64,000 bases of DNA. Source: Tepidimonas alkaliphilus (GTDB taxonomy: Bacteria > Pseudomonadota > Gammaproteobacteria > Burkholderiales > Burkholderiaceae_C). Each line of letters opens with the position of its first letter. Position 1 is the first letter of the stretch. Location of the stretch: assembly GCF_007556595.1 (NCBI RefSeq), contig NZ_VJNB01000008.1:1-64000 (forward strand), written 5' to 3'. A program made the translations under genes and the position numbers. The notes under the pieces were generated by a model that did no database searches, was not told where the DNA came from, and saw nothing but the letters and a program-made list of their open reading frames with translations. Shown here one piece after another: positions 8,350 to 20,494 of this stretch.

Positions 8350-8456
8350 CGCCCCGAGGCCAGACTGGGGTTGGAAGCGCAAAGGCCAAAAGGTCTAACC
8401 AGCGGCGGCTACGATCGCCGACGGCTTGAACCCGGCTGTTCGTTCAGGTCGTATCC

Positions 8457-9245
8457 GTGCCCATCCTGCGCATCGCCACCTACAACATCCACAAAGGGGT
8501 GCAGGGCGTGGGGCCGCTGCAGCGGCTGGAGATCCACAACCTGCGCCACGCGGTGGCGCAGCTGGACGCCGACATCGTCTGCCTGCAGGAGGTGCGCGCA
8601 TTTCACCACCGGCTGGCCCGGCGTTTTGGCGCGCATTGGCCGCACGAGCCGCAGGCGCAGGTGCTGGCCCCGCCGGGGTGGTTTGCGGTCTATCACACCA
8701 ATGCGCTGACGCGCCACGGCGAGCATGGCAACGCGCTGCTGAGCCGCTTTGAGGTGCTGGCTTTTGCGCACCGGGACGTCTCCGACCACGCGCTGGAGCA
8801 GCGGGGGCTGCTGCATGTGACGTTGTCGGTGCCGACGTCGCCAGCGACGCAGGCTGAACGCGCCGCCGTCGCCGCGCCACAAGGCGCGCAGCGGGTCTTG
8901 CATGTGATCGTGGTGCATCTGGGCTTGATGCACGCCAGCCGCCGCCGGCAAGTGGCCGCGCTCGGGCGTTATCTGGCCGAGGCGGTGCCGCCCGCTGCCC
9001 CGCTGGTGGTGGCCGGCGACTTCAACGATTGGGGCGAGCAGCTCCATGCCGATCTGGCGCGGCTCGATCTGCACACCCTGACCGGTGTGCGCGTGCCGAC
9101 GTTTCCGGCGCGGCTGCCTTTGCTGGCGCTGGATCGCATCTATGTGCGCGGGCTGCGCGTGCTGACGCTGCGCGCGCCGCGGGAGGCGCCGTGGCGGCGG
9201 CTGTCGGATCACCTGCCGTTGGTGGCGGAGGTGGCGTGGGGATGA
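8457..9245 (+). CDS. Endonuclease/exonuclease/phosphatase (EEP) family hydrolase
   Basis: A 262-residue EEP-fold phosphohydrolase. Metal-site and catalytic motifs are in order: ATYNIHKG near the N-terminus, CLQEVR near residue 43, VVAGDFNDW near 180 and SDHLPLVAEV at the end. The start is GTG 8457; no closer ATG keeps the ATYNIH strand. It overlaps the following cardiolipin synthase gene by four bases. This pair (EEP hydrolase then clsB) is common in beta- and gammaproteobacteria, as with ybhP-clsB, so a phospholipid-related role is likely; the substrate is unknown. Confidence 0.82.
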   Translation: MPILRIATYNIHKGVQGVGPLQRLEIHNLRHAVAQLDADIVCLQEVRAFHHRLARRFGAHWPHEPQAQVLAPPGWFAVYHTNALTRHGEHGNALLSRFEVLAFAHRDVSDHALEQRGLLHVTLSVPTSPATQAERAAVAAPQGAQRVLHVIVVHLGLMHASRRRQVAALGRYLAEAVPPAAPLVVAGDFNDWGEQLHADLARLDLHTLTGVRVPTFPARLPLLALDRIYVRGLRVLTLRAPREAPWRRLSDHLPLVAEVAWG

Positions 9246-10474
9246 GCGCGCGCATGCAGCGGGGGCATCATCTGCGGCTGCTGGAAGGCGCCACGGAGCT
9301 CATCCCGGCGATGGTGCACGCCATCGACCGCGCCCAGCGGCTGGTGCACGTGGAAACCTACATTTTTTCGTTTGCCAATGCAGCGCTGCGGGTGGCCGAG
9401 GCGTTGGAGCGCGCAGCGCGACGCGGCGTTTCGGTGCGGCTGATGGTGGATGCGGTCGGCACGCCACATGTGCCCGCGCAGTGGAGGCGGCGCTTTGACG
9501 AGGCGGGGGTGCAGTGGCGCTCGTTTCGACCTCTGGGGCGTTTGGGGCTGCTGATCCCTAGCCGCTGGCGGCGCTTGCACCGCAAGCTGTGCGTGGTGGA
9601 TGGGGTGTTAGGTTTCTGCGGCGGCGTCAACCTCATCGACGACCACGATGATGTCGTGTTGGGGCGGCTGCCGCGGCCACGCCTGGACTTTGCGTTGCAG
9701 GTCAGCGGCCCGCTGGTGGCCGAGATGCTGGAGCAAATGGAGCTGCTGTGGTGGCGCGTGGAGGCGCTGCACGCGGTCACGCAGCGGGATTTGCGCCAAG
9801 CCTGGTGCGCGCTGCGCGAAAGCGTCGCCGGGCTGGACGACCTGCTGCGCGGGCAGTCGGCTGCGCCGTCGGGGGCTGAGCGGCGGCCTGAGGCGCGTGG
9901 TGCCGCCGCCGCCTTGCTCTGGCGCGACAATCTGCGCCATCGCCATGACATCGAGCGCGCGTATCTGCGCGCCATCGGCCGCGCGCGCCAACAGGTCGTC
10001 ATCGCCAACGCTTACTTTATCCCCGGGCGGCGGCTGCGCCGCGCTTTGCTGGCGGCGGTGCAGCGCGGCGTGCGCGTGCGGCTGCTCATCCAAGGCAAAT
10101 ACGAGCGGTTTTTGCAATACCACGCCCCGCGCCCGGTGCATCAAGCCTTGCTGGCCGCTGGCGTGGAGATTTACGAATACGCGCCCAGCGCCCTGCACGC
10201 CAAAGTGGCGGTGGTGGACGACCGCTGGGCCACGGTGGGCTCCAGCAACCTCGATCCGATCAGCCTCTTGCTAGCGCGCGAGGCCAACGTGGTGACCACC
10301 GACCGCGGCTTTGCGCTGGCGTTGCGGCGCCGGCTTGAGCAGCTGCTGCAAGAGCAAGGCGCCGCGCTGGATTTGGCCACGCTGCGCAGTCGCCCTTGGC
10401 ACGCCAAGCTGCGCGACTGGATGGCGCTGGCGCTGATGCGTGCGGTGTTGTTTTTGACCGGGCACCGATACTGA
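9242..10474 (+). CDS. clsB: Cardiolipin synthase, ClsB type (phospholipase D family)
   Basis: A 410-residue PLD-superfamily enzyme with two HKD motifs: HRKLCVVDG near residue 113 and HAKVAVVDD near 319, each followed by Gly/Ser/Asn residues (GFCGGVN, TVGSSNLDP). It joins phosphatidylglycerol with a second phospholipid to make cardiolipin. It lacks the two N-terminal transmembrane helices of ClsA and has the ClsB/YbhO length. ATG 9242 overlaps the stop of the EEP gene. The C-terminus (LRDWMALALMRAVLFLTGH) is an amphipathic/hydrophobic tail that may associate with the inner membrane. Confidence 0.87.
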   Translation: MSARMQRGHHLRLLEGATELIPAMVHAIDRAQRLVHVETYIFSFANAALRVAEALERAARRGVSVRLMVDAVGTPHVPAQWRRRFDEAGVQWRSFRPLGRLGLLIPSRWRRLHRKLCVVDGVLGFCGGVNLIDDHDDVVLGRLPRPRLDFALQVSGPLVAEMLEQMELLWWRVEALHAVTQRDLRQAWCALRESVAGLDDLLRGQSAAPSGAERRPEARGAAAALLWRDNLRHRHDIERAYLRAIGRARQQVVIANAYFIPGRRLRRALLAAVQRGVRVRLLIQGKYERFLQYHAPRPVHQALLAAGVEIYEYAPSALHAKVAVVDDRWATVGSSNLDPISLLLAREANVVTTDRGFALALRRRLEQLLQEQGAALDLATLRSRPWHAKLRDWMALALMRAVLFLTGHRY

Positions 10475-11851
<1,377 letters not shown>

Positions 11852-11857
11852 GCGCGG

Positions 11858-12271
11858 TCAGCGCAGCCCTACCCCGGGGGCGTCAACGTCGCGCTGGATC
11901 AGCTCGATCTTGTAGCCGTCGGGATCGGTGACGAAGGCGATCACCGTCGTGCCGCCCTTGACCGGGCCCGGTTCGCGCGTGATGGTGCCGCCGGCGGCGC
12001 GGATCCGCTCGCAGGCGGCATACACATCCGGCACGCCGATGGCGATGTGGCCGTAGGCGGTGCCCATCTCGTATTTGTCCACGCCCCAGTTGTAGGTCAA
12101 CTCGATCTCGGCCTGGCCGGGGTTGCCGCCGTCGTAGCCGAGAAAGGCCAGCGTGTAGCGGTATTCGGGGTTTTCGGACGTGCGCAGCAACTGCATGCCG
12201 AGCACGCGGGTGTAAAAATCGATCGAGCGCTGCAGGTCGCCGACCCGCAGCATGGTGTGCAGGATGCGCAT
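11858..12271 (-). CDS. gloA: Lactoylglutathione lyase (glyoxalase I)
   Basis: A 137-residue VOC-fold metalloenzyme converting the methylglyoxal-glutathione hemithioacetal to S-lactoylglutathione in the cytoplasm. Metal ligands are visible in RILHTMLRV (His5), EIELTYNWG (Glu), YGHIAIGV (His) and GYKIELIQ (Glu), the set of nickel-type GloA. The start at 12271 gives the family N-terminus [13 protein letters not shown]. The gene begins 13 bases after the rhlE stop on the same strand, so it is probably transcribed with rhlE. Confidence 0.95.
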   Translation of the reverse strand: MRILHTMLRVGDLQRSIDFYTRVLGMQLLRTSENPEYRYTLAFLGYDGGNPGQAEIELTYNWGVDKYEMGTAYGHIAIGVPDVYAACERIRAAGGTITREPGPVKGGTTVIAFVTDPDGYKIELIQRDVDAPGVGLR

Positions 12272-12284
12272 GGTGTCGGGCTCC

Positions 12285-14006
12285 TTAGCCGATGCGGCCG
12301 AAGCTGGTGCGCAGCGGGTCGATGCCGCCTCCTTTGGGACGATTTTTCTTGTTCTTGTTGCGTCGTCCGCTGAGCGCGTCGATGCCGGTGCGCAGCGGGT
12401 CAGGCTGCGCGCGCGGCGGCGGCGCCGGCTTGCGCGGCGGCTGCAGGCGAGCGTTGACGTTGGCTTGAGCCGGGACGGTGGGCTGAAGAGGCTGACCTGC
12501 CGAGCCTCCTTTGCCTTTGCCGCGACGGCGCCGGTTGCGGTTGCGCCGCTGCTCCGGGTCGATGCGGGTGCGCTCAGCGCTGGCGTCGTCTTCGCTGGCG
12601 TGGCGGCTGTCTGTGGCTGGGTCAGCGGCCCCCCGCACGGTTGGATCGACCTGGTTGGATTCAGGCGCAGCTGCGATGGCGGCATCGGCCGCCCCAGAGC
12701 CGGCGCTGGCTTGTCCAACTTGACGCCGTTGGCGCAGGCGCTCCTGCAGCTCACGGCGCGCGGCCTTGGCTGCGGCGGCCATCACCTCGCGGCTGGGCGG
12801 CTGGCCTGCGCCGCCCCACAGCACTTGCCGACCCATGGCGATCGGCTCAGCCTTTTCGTCGGGTGGCGGCATGAACTCCGGCAACGCGCACACTTCGAGC
12901 TGCTGGCCGATGAACTGCTCGATGGCCATCATCCAGCCTTCCTCATCGAGGCTGACAAAGCTCAGCGCTTGGCCCTGCGTGCCGGCGCGACCGGTGCGGC
13001 CAATGCGGTGCACGTAGTCCTCCGGCACGTTGGGGATGTCGTAGTTGATGACAAACGGCAGTTCTTCGATGTCGATGCCGCGCGCGGCGATGTCGGTGGC
13101 CACCAGCACGCGCAGCTCGCCGGCTTTAAAGGCCTCCAGCGCCTGCGTGCGCGCTGTTTGGCTCTTGTTGCCATGCAGCGCCATGGCGCGAATGCCGTGC
13201 TCGTTGAGGCTTTGCGCCACCTGGTTGGCCCCGAACTTGGTGCGGGTGAACACCAACACCGGGCTCCAGCCGTGCGTGTCCAGCAGATGCTTCAGCAGCG
13301 CCATCTTGCGCTGGCGCCCCACGGGGTAAATGGTTTGGCGCACCCGTTGCGCAGTCGTGTTGGGCGGGGTAACCTGGATGTGCTGCGGCTCGCGCAGCAG
13401 GCTGGCAGCCAACGCCTTGATGTCGTCGTTGAACGTGGCTGAAAACAGCAGGCTTTGCTTGTCGGCGGGCAGCAGCGCCAGCACCTTGCGCACGTCGTGG
13501 ATGAAGCCCATGTCGAGCATGCGGTCGGCCTCATCTAGCACCAGGATTTCAACTTTGGACAGATCGACGTGGCCTTGATCGGCCAAGTCAAGCAGCCGGC
13601 CTGGCGTGGCCACCAGGATATCGGCGCCTTTGGCCAGCTTTTCAATCTGAGGGTTGAGGCCGACGCCGCCGAACACCACCACCGTGCGCAGTTTGAGATG
13701 CTTGCCATAGGCTTTGATGGCTTCACCGACTTGCGCAGCCAACTCGCGCGTGGGGGTCAGCACCAGCGCACGGATCGGGCGAAATTGGCCACGCTTGGGC
13801 GGCTCGCCGCTGGCGGCCAGCCGCTGCAGCAACGGCAAGGCAAAGGCGGCCGTCTTGCCGGTGCCGGTCTGCGCGCCGGCCAGCACGTCGCGGCCGGCCA
13901 GCACGGCCGGGATGGCTTGCGCCTGAATCGGAGTGGGCTCGGTGTAGCCCTGTTCACGCACCGCCTGCAGCAGGGCGGGCAGCAGTTGCAAATCGTCGAA
14001 TGTCAT
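12285..14006 (-). CDS. rhlE: DEAD-box RNA helicase RhlE
   Basis: A 573-residue ATP-dependent RNA helicase involved in rRNA and ribosome maturation and RNA turnover. Motifs in order: Q-motif region [11 protein letters not shown], motif I AQTGTGKT near residue 45, motif Ia [12 protein letters not shown] in [10 protein letters not shown] near residue 155, SAT in LFSAT, and motif [12 protein letters not shown] near 335. After the second RecA domain (to about 380) comes a long Arg/Pro/Lys-rich, probably disordered tail of about 190 residues, as in many RhlE proteins. It diverges from ettA across a 351-base region. Confidence 0.94.
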   Translation of the reverse strand: MTFDDLQLLPALLQAVREQGYTEPTPIQAQAIPAVLAGRDVLAGAQTGTGKTAAFALPLLQRLAASGEPPKRGQFRPIRALVLTPTRELAAQVGEAIKAYGKHLKLRTVVVFGGVGLNPQIEKLAKGADILVATPGRLLDLADQGHVDLSKVEILVLDEADRMLDMGFIHDVRKVLALLPADKQSLLFSATFNDDIKALAASLLREPQHIQVTPPNTTAQRVRQTIYPVGRQRKMALLKHLLDTHGWSPVLVFTRTKFGANQVAQSLNEHGIRAMALHGNKSQTARTQALEAFKAGELRVLVATDIAARGIDIEELPFVINYDIPNVPEDYVHRIGRTGRAGTQGQALSFVSLDEEGWMMAIEQFIGQQLEVCALPEFMPPPDEKAEPIAMGRQVLWGGAGQPPSREVMAAAAKAARRELQERLRQRRQVGQASAGSGAADAAIAAAPESNQVDPTVRGAADPATDSRHASEDDASAERTRIDPEQRRNRNRRRRGKGKGGSAGQPLQPTVPAQANVNARLQPPRKPAPPPRAQPDPLRTGIDALSGRRNKNKKNRPKGGGIDPLRTSFGRIG

Positions 14007-14357
14007 CGTTGCTGGTGGGCGCCCAAGCCGGGGCGCGCGGCATCAACCCTTCGATCGCCAAAGCAGCCGTGGCCATCGACGGTCGGTCGTGGCGGTGCAC
14101 GATGGCGGCTCAGTCGGGGATCGATGAAACGTCTTGGCAAAACCCGCACGAGCCTGCCGCAGGGGGCCCTTCCTCCAGTCTGGGCGATAGGGCTTTTTCA
14201 GGCAGTGCGTGCTGCACACGGAAACTGAGGGCGCCGTGACGGATGCGGCATCCTCTACGCGGATTGTCGCATAACTGGGATAATCCACGCTAGTCCCGGG
14301 TTCACCCGGGCCATTTTTTTCACGTCCTTGTTGTTTTTTGCTGAAGGTGACGTTGCC
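14007..14357. other. Divergent rhlE/ettA intergenic region
   Basis: About 350 bases between the rhlE and ettA starts with no supported gene; the short open frames here lack family similarity and ribosome sites. It must hold the promoters of both divergent genes. A GATAAT at 14279-14284 could be a -10 for ettA, but no good -35 is spaced correctly. A short hairpin followed by a T-run lies at 14295-14320. RhlE mRNAs often have long leaders, which could account for the rest. Confidence 0.5.
14295..14320 (+). terminator. Hairpin plus T-run in the ettA leader
   Basis: CCCGGG at 14295-14300 can pair with CCCGGG at 14305-14310 across a four-base loop, followed by CCA and seven T residues (14314-14320). 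It has the shape of a weak intrinsic terminator. It lies upstream of ettA and not after any + strand gene, so it would act as an attenuator or leader structure. The 6-bp stem is short. Confidence 0.4.
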
Positions 14358-16022
<1,665 letters not shown>

Positions 16023-16080
16023 CGCGTGGGTTCGAGCCCGTGCGTGGGTGGGCGTGCGCCTGCGCGCCAAATCGGCGAAA

Positions 16081-16779
16081 ATGGTGGGAATGAAAGCCAA
16101 AGTGAGCGAAATCGAGCAAGAGGTCGATCCGCAGGCCACCTACACCACGCTGGAGGTGGCGCGCATGCTGGGCATGGCGGTGCGCTCGGTGCAGCTGATG
16201 GTCGATCGCGGCGACCTGCAAGCGTGGCGCACGCCGGGCGGCCACCGGCGCATCACGGGAGAGTCGCTGCGCTCTTGGATCCGGCGCAGCCGCGTGGGTC
16301 CCGCCGCCGGCGCGGGGCGGCGCCGCTCGGGTCGAGGAGGGGCTCAGCCCAGCGTGCTGTTGATCGAGGATTCGGTGCACTTTCAGCAGCTGGTGCAACT
16401 GTTGATGCGCCAGCGCTTTCCCGAAGTGCAGCTCCACATTGCGGACGACGGCATCTCCGGGTTGGTGTCGTTTGGTCAATTGCAGCCGGATTTGCTGATT
16501 CTGGACATTCTGCTACCTGGGATCGACGGCGCTTCGATGGTGCTGGGGCTGCGCCGCCATGCGCTGTTTGGCCGCTGCCACCTGATCGTGCTGACGGCCC
16601 TGGATGAGGCCGAGCGCGCCGACTACGCCTACGCGCTTGAGGGCGTCACCGTGGTGCACAAGCCTGACCTGATGCGTGAGCTGCCGAAACGGATCGAGCA
16701 GGCTTTGATCGATCGGCTCAGCCAAGCCAACGGGTCAGCCCTTCCTGCGGCCACAGCCACAGCAGCGCTGCCGTCATGA
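16081..16779 (+). CDS. Excisionase/MerR-type HTH fused to a response-regulator receiver domain
   Basis: A protein of about 232 residues. Residues about 20-68 form a MerR/excisionase-type helix-turn-helix (YTTLEVARMLGMAVRSVQLMVDRGDLQAW then TPGGHRRI). After an Arg/Gly linker a CheY-like receiver runs to the end: acidic residues in VLLIEDS, the phospho-acceptor Asp in LLILDILLPG and a switch Thr in IVLTALDEA. DNA-binding at the N-terminus and receiver at the C-terminus is the reverse of the usual order. No histidine kinase is nearby. The start could also be at 16090 or 16048. The 3' end overlaps the opposite-strand yqaA gene by 62 bases. Confidence 0.8.
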   Translation: MVGMKAKVSEIEQEVDPQATYTTLEVARMLGMAVRSVQLMVDRGDLQAWRTPGGHRRITGESLRSWIRRSRVGPAAGAGRRRSGRGGAQPSVLLIEDSVHFQQLVQLLMRQRFPEVQLHIADDGISGLVSFGQLQPDLLILDILLPGIDGASMVLGLRRHALFGRCHLIVLTALDEAERADYAYALEGVTVVHKPDLMRELPKRIEQALIDRLSQANGSALPAATATAALPS

Positions 16780-17212
16780 TCACGTAGCGCGCGAACTTGC
16801 CGATCGCCATGTAAGCCACGCACGGCCAAAACGGAAACTTCAACCACCCCGCCACCGCGCATAACGGATCGCCCACCGCCGGCAGCCAGCTCAGCAAGCA
16901 CGCTTTGGGGCCAAAGCGCTGCAGCCACTCCAGCGCGCGCAGGTGCGTGGGCGAGCCGCGCGCGCGGTCGATGGCGGCGTGCGCGCCGTAGCCCATCGCC
17001 CAGCTGATGGCGCCGCCGATCGTGTTGCCCGCCGTGGCTACCAGCACCGCCGGCCAGAACAGCTCGGGGTTGAGCTTGACCAGCGCGAACACCGCCGGCT
17101 CCGAGCCCATCGGCAGCAGCGTGGCCGACACCAGGGCGACCACAAAAACGGTGCTCAAGCCCACCTCCGGCAGGCTGAGTGTCTGCAACAGGGATGAAAA
17201 CCACGCTTCCAT
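16718..17212 (-). CDS. YqaA-type membrane protein (SNARE-associated/DedA-like VTT fold)
   Basis: A 164-residue integral membrane protein with four to five hydrophobic segments and the DedA/VTT-like core GSEPAVFALVKLNPELFW, AGNTIGGAISWAMGY and WLPAVGDPLCAVAGW. YqaA proteins are small DedA relatives; the larger family is linked to lipid scrambling or undecaprenyl-phosphate recycling, but YqaA's own substrate is unknown. Its 3' end overlaps the HTH-receiver gene tail to tail, and it diverges from dusB across 125 bases. Confidence 0.85.
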   Translation of the reverse strand: MEAWFSSLLQTLSLPEVGLSTVFVVALVSATLLPMGSEPAVFALVKLNPELFWPAVLVATAGNTIGGAISWAMGYGAHAAIDRARGSPTHLRALEWLQRFGPKACLLSWLPAVGDPLCAVAGWLKFPFWPCVAYMAIGKFARYVIMTAALLWLWPQEGLTRWLG

Positions 17213-17309
17213 GCGAGGGGTTGCGTTGAGAAGAAAGAAAAATCAGGGGACTCAGTATCGCACGGGGGTGTGAGGGCCCAAGGCCAGCGGCGCAGCCCCC
17301 GGGGATCGA

Positions 17310-17315
17310 TACAAT
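17310..17315 (+). promoter_or_regulatory. Probable -10 of the dusB-fis promoter
   Basis: TACAAT in the context CGATACAAT, 22 bases before the dusB ATG. No convincing -35 is seen. The same CGATACAAT context recurs before dcd, which supports its use. Confidence 0.45.
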
Positions 17316-17337
17316 CGTGCCTCTTTTTTCAGCAGCC

Positions 17338-18396
17338 ATGATCACCGCCGGTTTGGCCTTGGGGCCGTATGTCTTGCCGAACCGCCTGTTCGTCGCGCCG
17401 ATGGCGGGCGTGACGGATCGGCCGTTTCGGCGGCTGTGCAAGCGGCTGGGAGCGGGCTACGCGGTCAGCGAGATGATCACCTCGCGCCCGGAGCTGCAGG
17501 CCAGTCTCAAGACCGCGCGGCGCGCCAACCACGACGGCGAGCCGGGGCCGATCGCGGTGCAGATCGCCGGCACCGACCCGGCGATGATGGCCGAGGCGGC
17601 GCGCCACAACATCGACCGCGGCGCGCAGATCATCGACATCAACATGGGCTGCCCGGCCAAGAAGGTCTGCAACCGGTGGGCCGGCTCCGCCCTGATGCAG
17701 GACGAGACGCTGGCCGGATCGATCATCGAGGCGGTGGTGGCGGCCTGCGAGCCGCACCGCGTGCCGGTGACGCTGAAGATGCGCACCGGCTGGTGCGACG
17801 CGGTGCGCAACGCGCCGCGGCTGGCGCGCATCGCCGAGGACGCCGGCGTGCGCATGCTCGTCATCCACGGGCGCACGCGCGCGCAGGGCTACGGCGGCGT
17901 GGCCGAGCACGACACCACGGCGCTCGTCAAGACGCTGGTGCGCATCCCGGTGGTGGCCAACGGCGACCTCGACAGCGCGGCCGCGGTGCGCCGGGTGCTG
18001 GCGCACACCGGGGCCGATGCGGTGATGATCGGCCGCGCCGCGCAGGGGCGGCCGTGGCTGTTCCGCGACATCCTGCACGAGCTGCGCACCGGCCGGCCGG
18101 CCCCGCCGCCGACCACCGCCGAGCTGCGCGACTGGCTGCGCGAGCACCTGCTGGACCACTACGCGCTCTATGGCGAGGCGGCCGGCGTGCGCAGCGCGCG
18201 CAAGCACCTGCTGTGGTACCTGCGCGCCCTCGGCGGCCCGCCGGCGGCGCAGCAGCGGCTGCGCGCCGCGGTGATCGCTGCCGAGCGGGCGCAGGCGCAG
18301 CTGCAGGCGCTGGAGGCGTTCCTCGACGAGCGCGACGCCGCGCCTGTCCCCGAACCCGTCGCCCGCCCCGAGCCCGAGGCGGCGCTGGCGGCCTGA
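17338..18396 (+). CDS. dusB: tRNA-dihydrouridine synthase B
   Basis: A 352-residue FMN/NADPH enzyme reducing specific uridines in the tRNA D-loop to dihydrouridine. Family motifs: APMAGVTDRPFRRL near the N-terminus, INMGCPAKKVC with the catalytic Cys near residue 107, KMRTGW, IHGRTRAQGY and GADAVMIGRAAQGRPW. ATG 17338 gives MITAGLALGPYVLPNR; an upstream GTG is less likely. The C-terminal 25 residues are a low-complexity Pro/Ala/Glu tail. It heads the dusB-fis pair, conserved across beta- and gammaproteobacteria, where dusB transcription carries growth-phase control of fis. Confidence 0.95.
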   Translation: MITAGLALGPYVLPNRLFVAPMAGVTDRPFRRLCKRLGAGYAVSEMITSRPELQASLKTARRANHDGEPGPIAVQIAGTDPAMMAEAARHNIDRGAQIIDINMGCPAKKVCNRWAGSALMQDETLAGSIIEAVVAACEPHRVPVTLKMRTGWCDAVRNAPRLARIAEDAGVRMLVIHGRTRAQGYGGVAEHDTTALVKTLVRIPVVANGDLDSAAAVRRVLAHTGADAVMIGRAAQGRPWLFRDILHELRTGRPAPPPTTAELRDWLREHLLDHYALYGEAAGVRSARKHLLWYLRALGGPPAAQQRLRAAVIAAERAQAQLQALEAFLDERDAAPVPEPVARPEPEAALAA

Positions 18397-18419
18397 CGAC
18401 CCCGAACCCGACCCCCGAC

Positions 18420-18665
18420 ATGGATCCCCAGTCCCCCCACCTGCCCGACTGCGTGCGCGCAAGCCTCGAGGCCTACTTCGCGACGCTCGCCGACACCGAG
18501 CCGGCCAACCTGCACGAGATGCTGATCCGCGCGGTGGAAAAGCCGCTGCTGGAGGTGGTGATGGCGCGCGCGCGCGGCAACCAGTCGCGCGCCGCCCAGT
18601 GGCTGGGCCTCAACCGCAACACGCTGCGCAAGAAGCTGCTTGAGCACGGCCTGCTCGACGGCTGA
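18420..18665 (+). CDS. fis: DNA-binding protein Fis
   Basis: An 81-residue nucleoid protein and transcription factor. The C-terminal helix-turn-helix is very clear: [29 protein letters not shown] 18420 lies 23 bases after dusB, the expected operon arrangement. Fis dimers bend DNA and activate rRNA and tRNA promoters in fast growth. The N-terminal beta-hairpin region is shorter than in enterobacterial Fis (98 residues), as usual for Burkholderiales. Confidence 0.95.
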   Translation: MDPQSPHLPDCVRASLEAYFATLADTEPANLHEMLIRAVEKPLLEVVMARARGNQSRAAQWLGLNRNTLRKKLLEHGLLDG

Positions 18666-18711
18666 AGCCCAGCCCCGATTCACCGCAACCGACCCCCGAG
18701 GATCCCTGACG

Positions 18712-20298
18712 ATGAGAGCCCTGATTTCCGTCTCCGACAAGACCGGCGTGCTGGAGCTGGCGCGCGAGCTGCACGCGCTGGGCGTGCAGCTGATCTCCAC
18801 CGGCGGCACGGCCCGCCTGCTGGCCGAGGCCGGCCTTCCGGTCACCGAGGTGGCCGACGTGACCGGTTTCCCGGAAATGCTGGACGGCCGCGTCAAGACG
18901 CTGCACCCCAGGATCCACGGCGGCCTGCTGGCGCGGCGCGACGCGCCGGCGCACATGGCGGCGCTGGCGCAGCACGGCATCGCCCCGATCGACCTGCTGG
19001 TGGTCAACCTGTACCCGTTCGAGGCCACGGTGGCGCGGCCCGGCTGCACGCTGGCCGAGGCGATCGAGAACATCGACATCGGCGGGCCGGCGATGGTGCG
19101 CTCGGCGGCCAAGAACTGGCGCGACGTGGCTGTGCTGACCGACCCGGCGCAGTACGCCCCGGTGCTGGCCGAGCTCAAGGATGCCGGGCGCGTCAGCGAA
19201 GCCACGCGCCTGCAGCTTGCGGTGGCGGCGTTCAACCGCATCGCCCAGTACGACGCCGCGATCAGCCAGTATCTGTCGGCGCTGGACCTGTCGGCCGGCG
19301 TGCCGGCGGCCGAGGCCGAGCCGGCGCGGCTGCCGTTTCCGGCCCAGTTCAACGCCTGCTGGACCAAGGTGCAGGACCTGCGCTACGGCGAGAACCCGCA
19401 CCAGCAGGCCGCCTTCTACCGCGACCCGGACGCGCCGGTGGGGTCGCTGGCCACCGCGCAGCAGCTGCAGGGCAAGGAGCTCTCCTACAACAACATCGCC
19501 GACGCCGATGCGGCGTGGGAGTGCGTCAAGGGCTTCGAGGCGCCGGCCTGCGTCATCATCAAGCACGCCAACCCGTGCGGCGTGGCCATCGGCGCCACGG
19601 CGCTGGAGGCCTACCGCAAGGCGTTCCAGACCGACCCCACGAGCGCCTTCGGCGGCATCATCGCCTTCAACCGGGCGCTGGACGGCCAGGCCGCGCAGGC
19701 GGTGGCGCAGCAGTTCGTCGAGGTGCTGATCGCGCCGGACTTCACGCCGGAGGCGCTGGCGGTGTTCAAGGCCAAGACCAACGTGCGGCTGCTGCGCATC
19801 GCGCTGCCCACCGACGTGGCCGCCACGCGCAACCGGCTGCACCTGCAGCGCGTCGGCGGCGGCGTGCTGGTGCAGACCGCCGACCACCACGTGCTGCGGC
19901 CGCAGGACCTGCGCGTCGTCACGCGCCGCCAGCCGACCGCGCAGGAGCTGCAGGACCTGCTGTTCGCCTGGGCGGTGGCGCAGTACGTCAAAAGCAACGC
20001 CATCGTCTTCTGCAAGGACGGCATGACGATGGGCGTGGGCGCCGGGCAGATGAGCCGGCTCGATTCCGCGCGCATCGCCAGCCTCAAGGCGCAGGCCGCG
20101 GGCTTAAGCCTCAAGGGCACGGCGGTGGCCAGCGATGCGTTCTTCCCGTTCCGCGACGGGCTGGACGTGGTGGTGGACGCCGGCGCCACCTGCGTGATCC
20201 AGCCGGGCGGCTCGGTGCGCGACGCCGAGGTCATCGCCGCCGCCGACGAGCGCGGCGTGGCGATGGTCTTCACCGGCGTGCGCCACTTCCGTCACTGA
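18712..20298 (+). CDS. purH: Bifunctional AICAR formyltransferase/IMP cyclohydrolase
   Basis: A 528-residue enzyme catalysing the last two steps of de novo IMP synthesis. The N-terminal MGS-like IMP cyclohydrolase domain (about residues 1-190) has [25 protein letters not shown] and [10 protein letters not shown]. The C-terminal AICARFT domain has [26 protein letters not shown] (with the catalytic Lys-His) and [15 protein letters not shown] 18712 is 46 bases after fis; dusB-fis-purH is a recognised Burkholderiales order. It contrasts with the extensive purine catabolism elsewhere in the window. Confidence 0.97.
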   Translation: MRALISVSDKTGVLELARELHALGVQLISTGGTARLLAEAGLPVTEVADVTGFPEMLDGRVKTLHPRIHGGLLARRDAPAHMAALAQHGIAPIDLLVVNLYPFEATVARPGCTLAEAIENIDIGGPAMVRSAAKNWRDVAVLTDPAQYAPVLAELKDAGRVSEATRLQLAVAAFNRIAQYDAAISQYLSALDLSAGVPAAEAEPARLPFPAQFNACWTKVQDLRYGENPHQQAAFYRDPDAPVGSLATAQQLQGKELSYNNIADADAAWECVKGFEAPACVIIKHANPCGVAIGATALEAYRKAFQTDPTSAFGGIIAFNRALDGQAAQAVAQQFVEVLIAPDFTPEALAVFKAKTNVRLLRIALPTDVAATRNRLHLQRVGGGVLVQTADHHVLRPQDLRVVTRRQPTAQELQDLLFAWAVAQYVKSNAIVFCKDGMTMGVGAGQMSRLDSARIASLKAQAAGLSLKGTAVASDAFFPFRDGLDVVVDAGATCVIQPGGSVRDAEVIAAADERGVAMVFTGVRHFRH

Positions 20299-20331
20299 CG
20301 GCCGCGGCCCGGACGGCGCCGATTTTTGCGC

Positions 20332-20337
20332 TATAAT
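20332..20337 (+). promoter_or_regulatory. -10 element of the tRNA-Arg promoter
   Basis: A consensus TATAAT, 15 bases before the mature tRNA 5' end. No clear -35 box is found at the expected distance; a TTTTTGCG run lies just upstream of the -10. Confidence 0.65.
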
Positions 20338-20352
20338 GCAGGCTTCAACGAC

Positions 20353-20429
20353 GCGGCTGTAGCTCAGTTGGATAGAGTACTTGGCTACGAACCAAGGGGT
20401 CGTGGGTTCGAATCCTGCCAGCCGCGCCA
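20353..20429 (+). tRNA. tRNA-Arg (anticodon ACG)
   Basis: A 77-base tRNA including encoded CCA (20427-20429). The acceptor stem GCGGCTG pairs with CAGCCGC, the D stem is GCTC/GAGT, the anticodon stem is CTTGG/CCAAG with loop CTACGAA giving anticodon ACG, and the T arm contains TTCGAAT. A34 would be deaminated to inosine by TadA so that CGU, CGC and CGA are read. It is followed 11 bases later by an intrinsic terminator. Confidence 0.97.
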
Positions 20430-20440
20430 AGGTATCTCAG

Positions 20441-20466
20441 GGCCAGTCCAAAAGACTGGCCTTTTT
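20441..20466 (+). terminator. Rho-independent terminator after tRNA-Arg
   Basis: A perfect 8-bp stem (GGCCAGTC at 20441-20448 with GACTGGCC at 20454-20461), a five-base loop and five T residues at 20462-20466. It is the clearest intrinsic terminator in the window and separates the tRNA from the metal transporter genes. Confidence 0.92.
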
Positions 20467-20494
20467 GCTGCCGAATGCGCAGCGCCTGCTGACC

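Noticed and set aside
14000-14239. Short plus-strand open frame in the rhlE/ettA gap
   Set aside because: No ribosome site, no family similarity and overlap with the rhlE start; treated as leader sequence.
16943-17273. Plus-strand open frames over yqaA
   Set aside because: The minus-strand protein has clear membrane helices and DedA-like motifs; the plus-strand frames are compositionally biased shadows.
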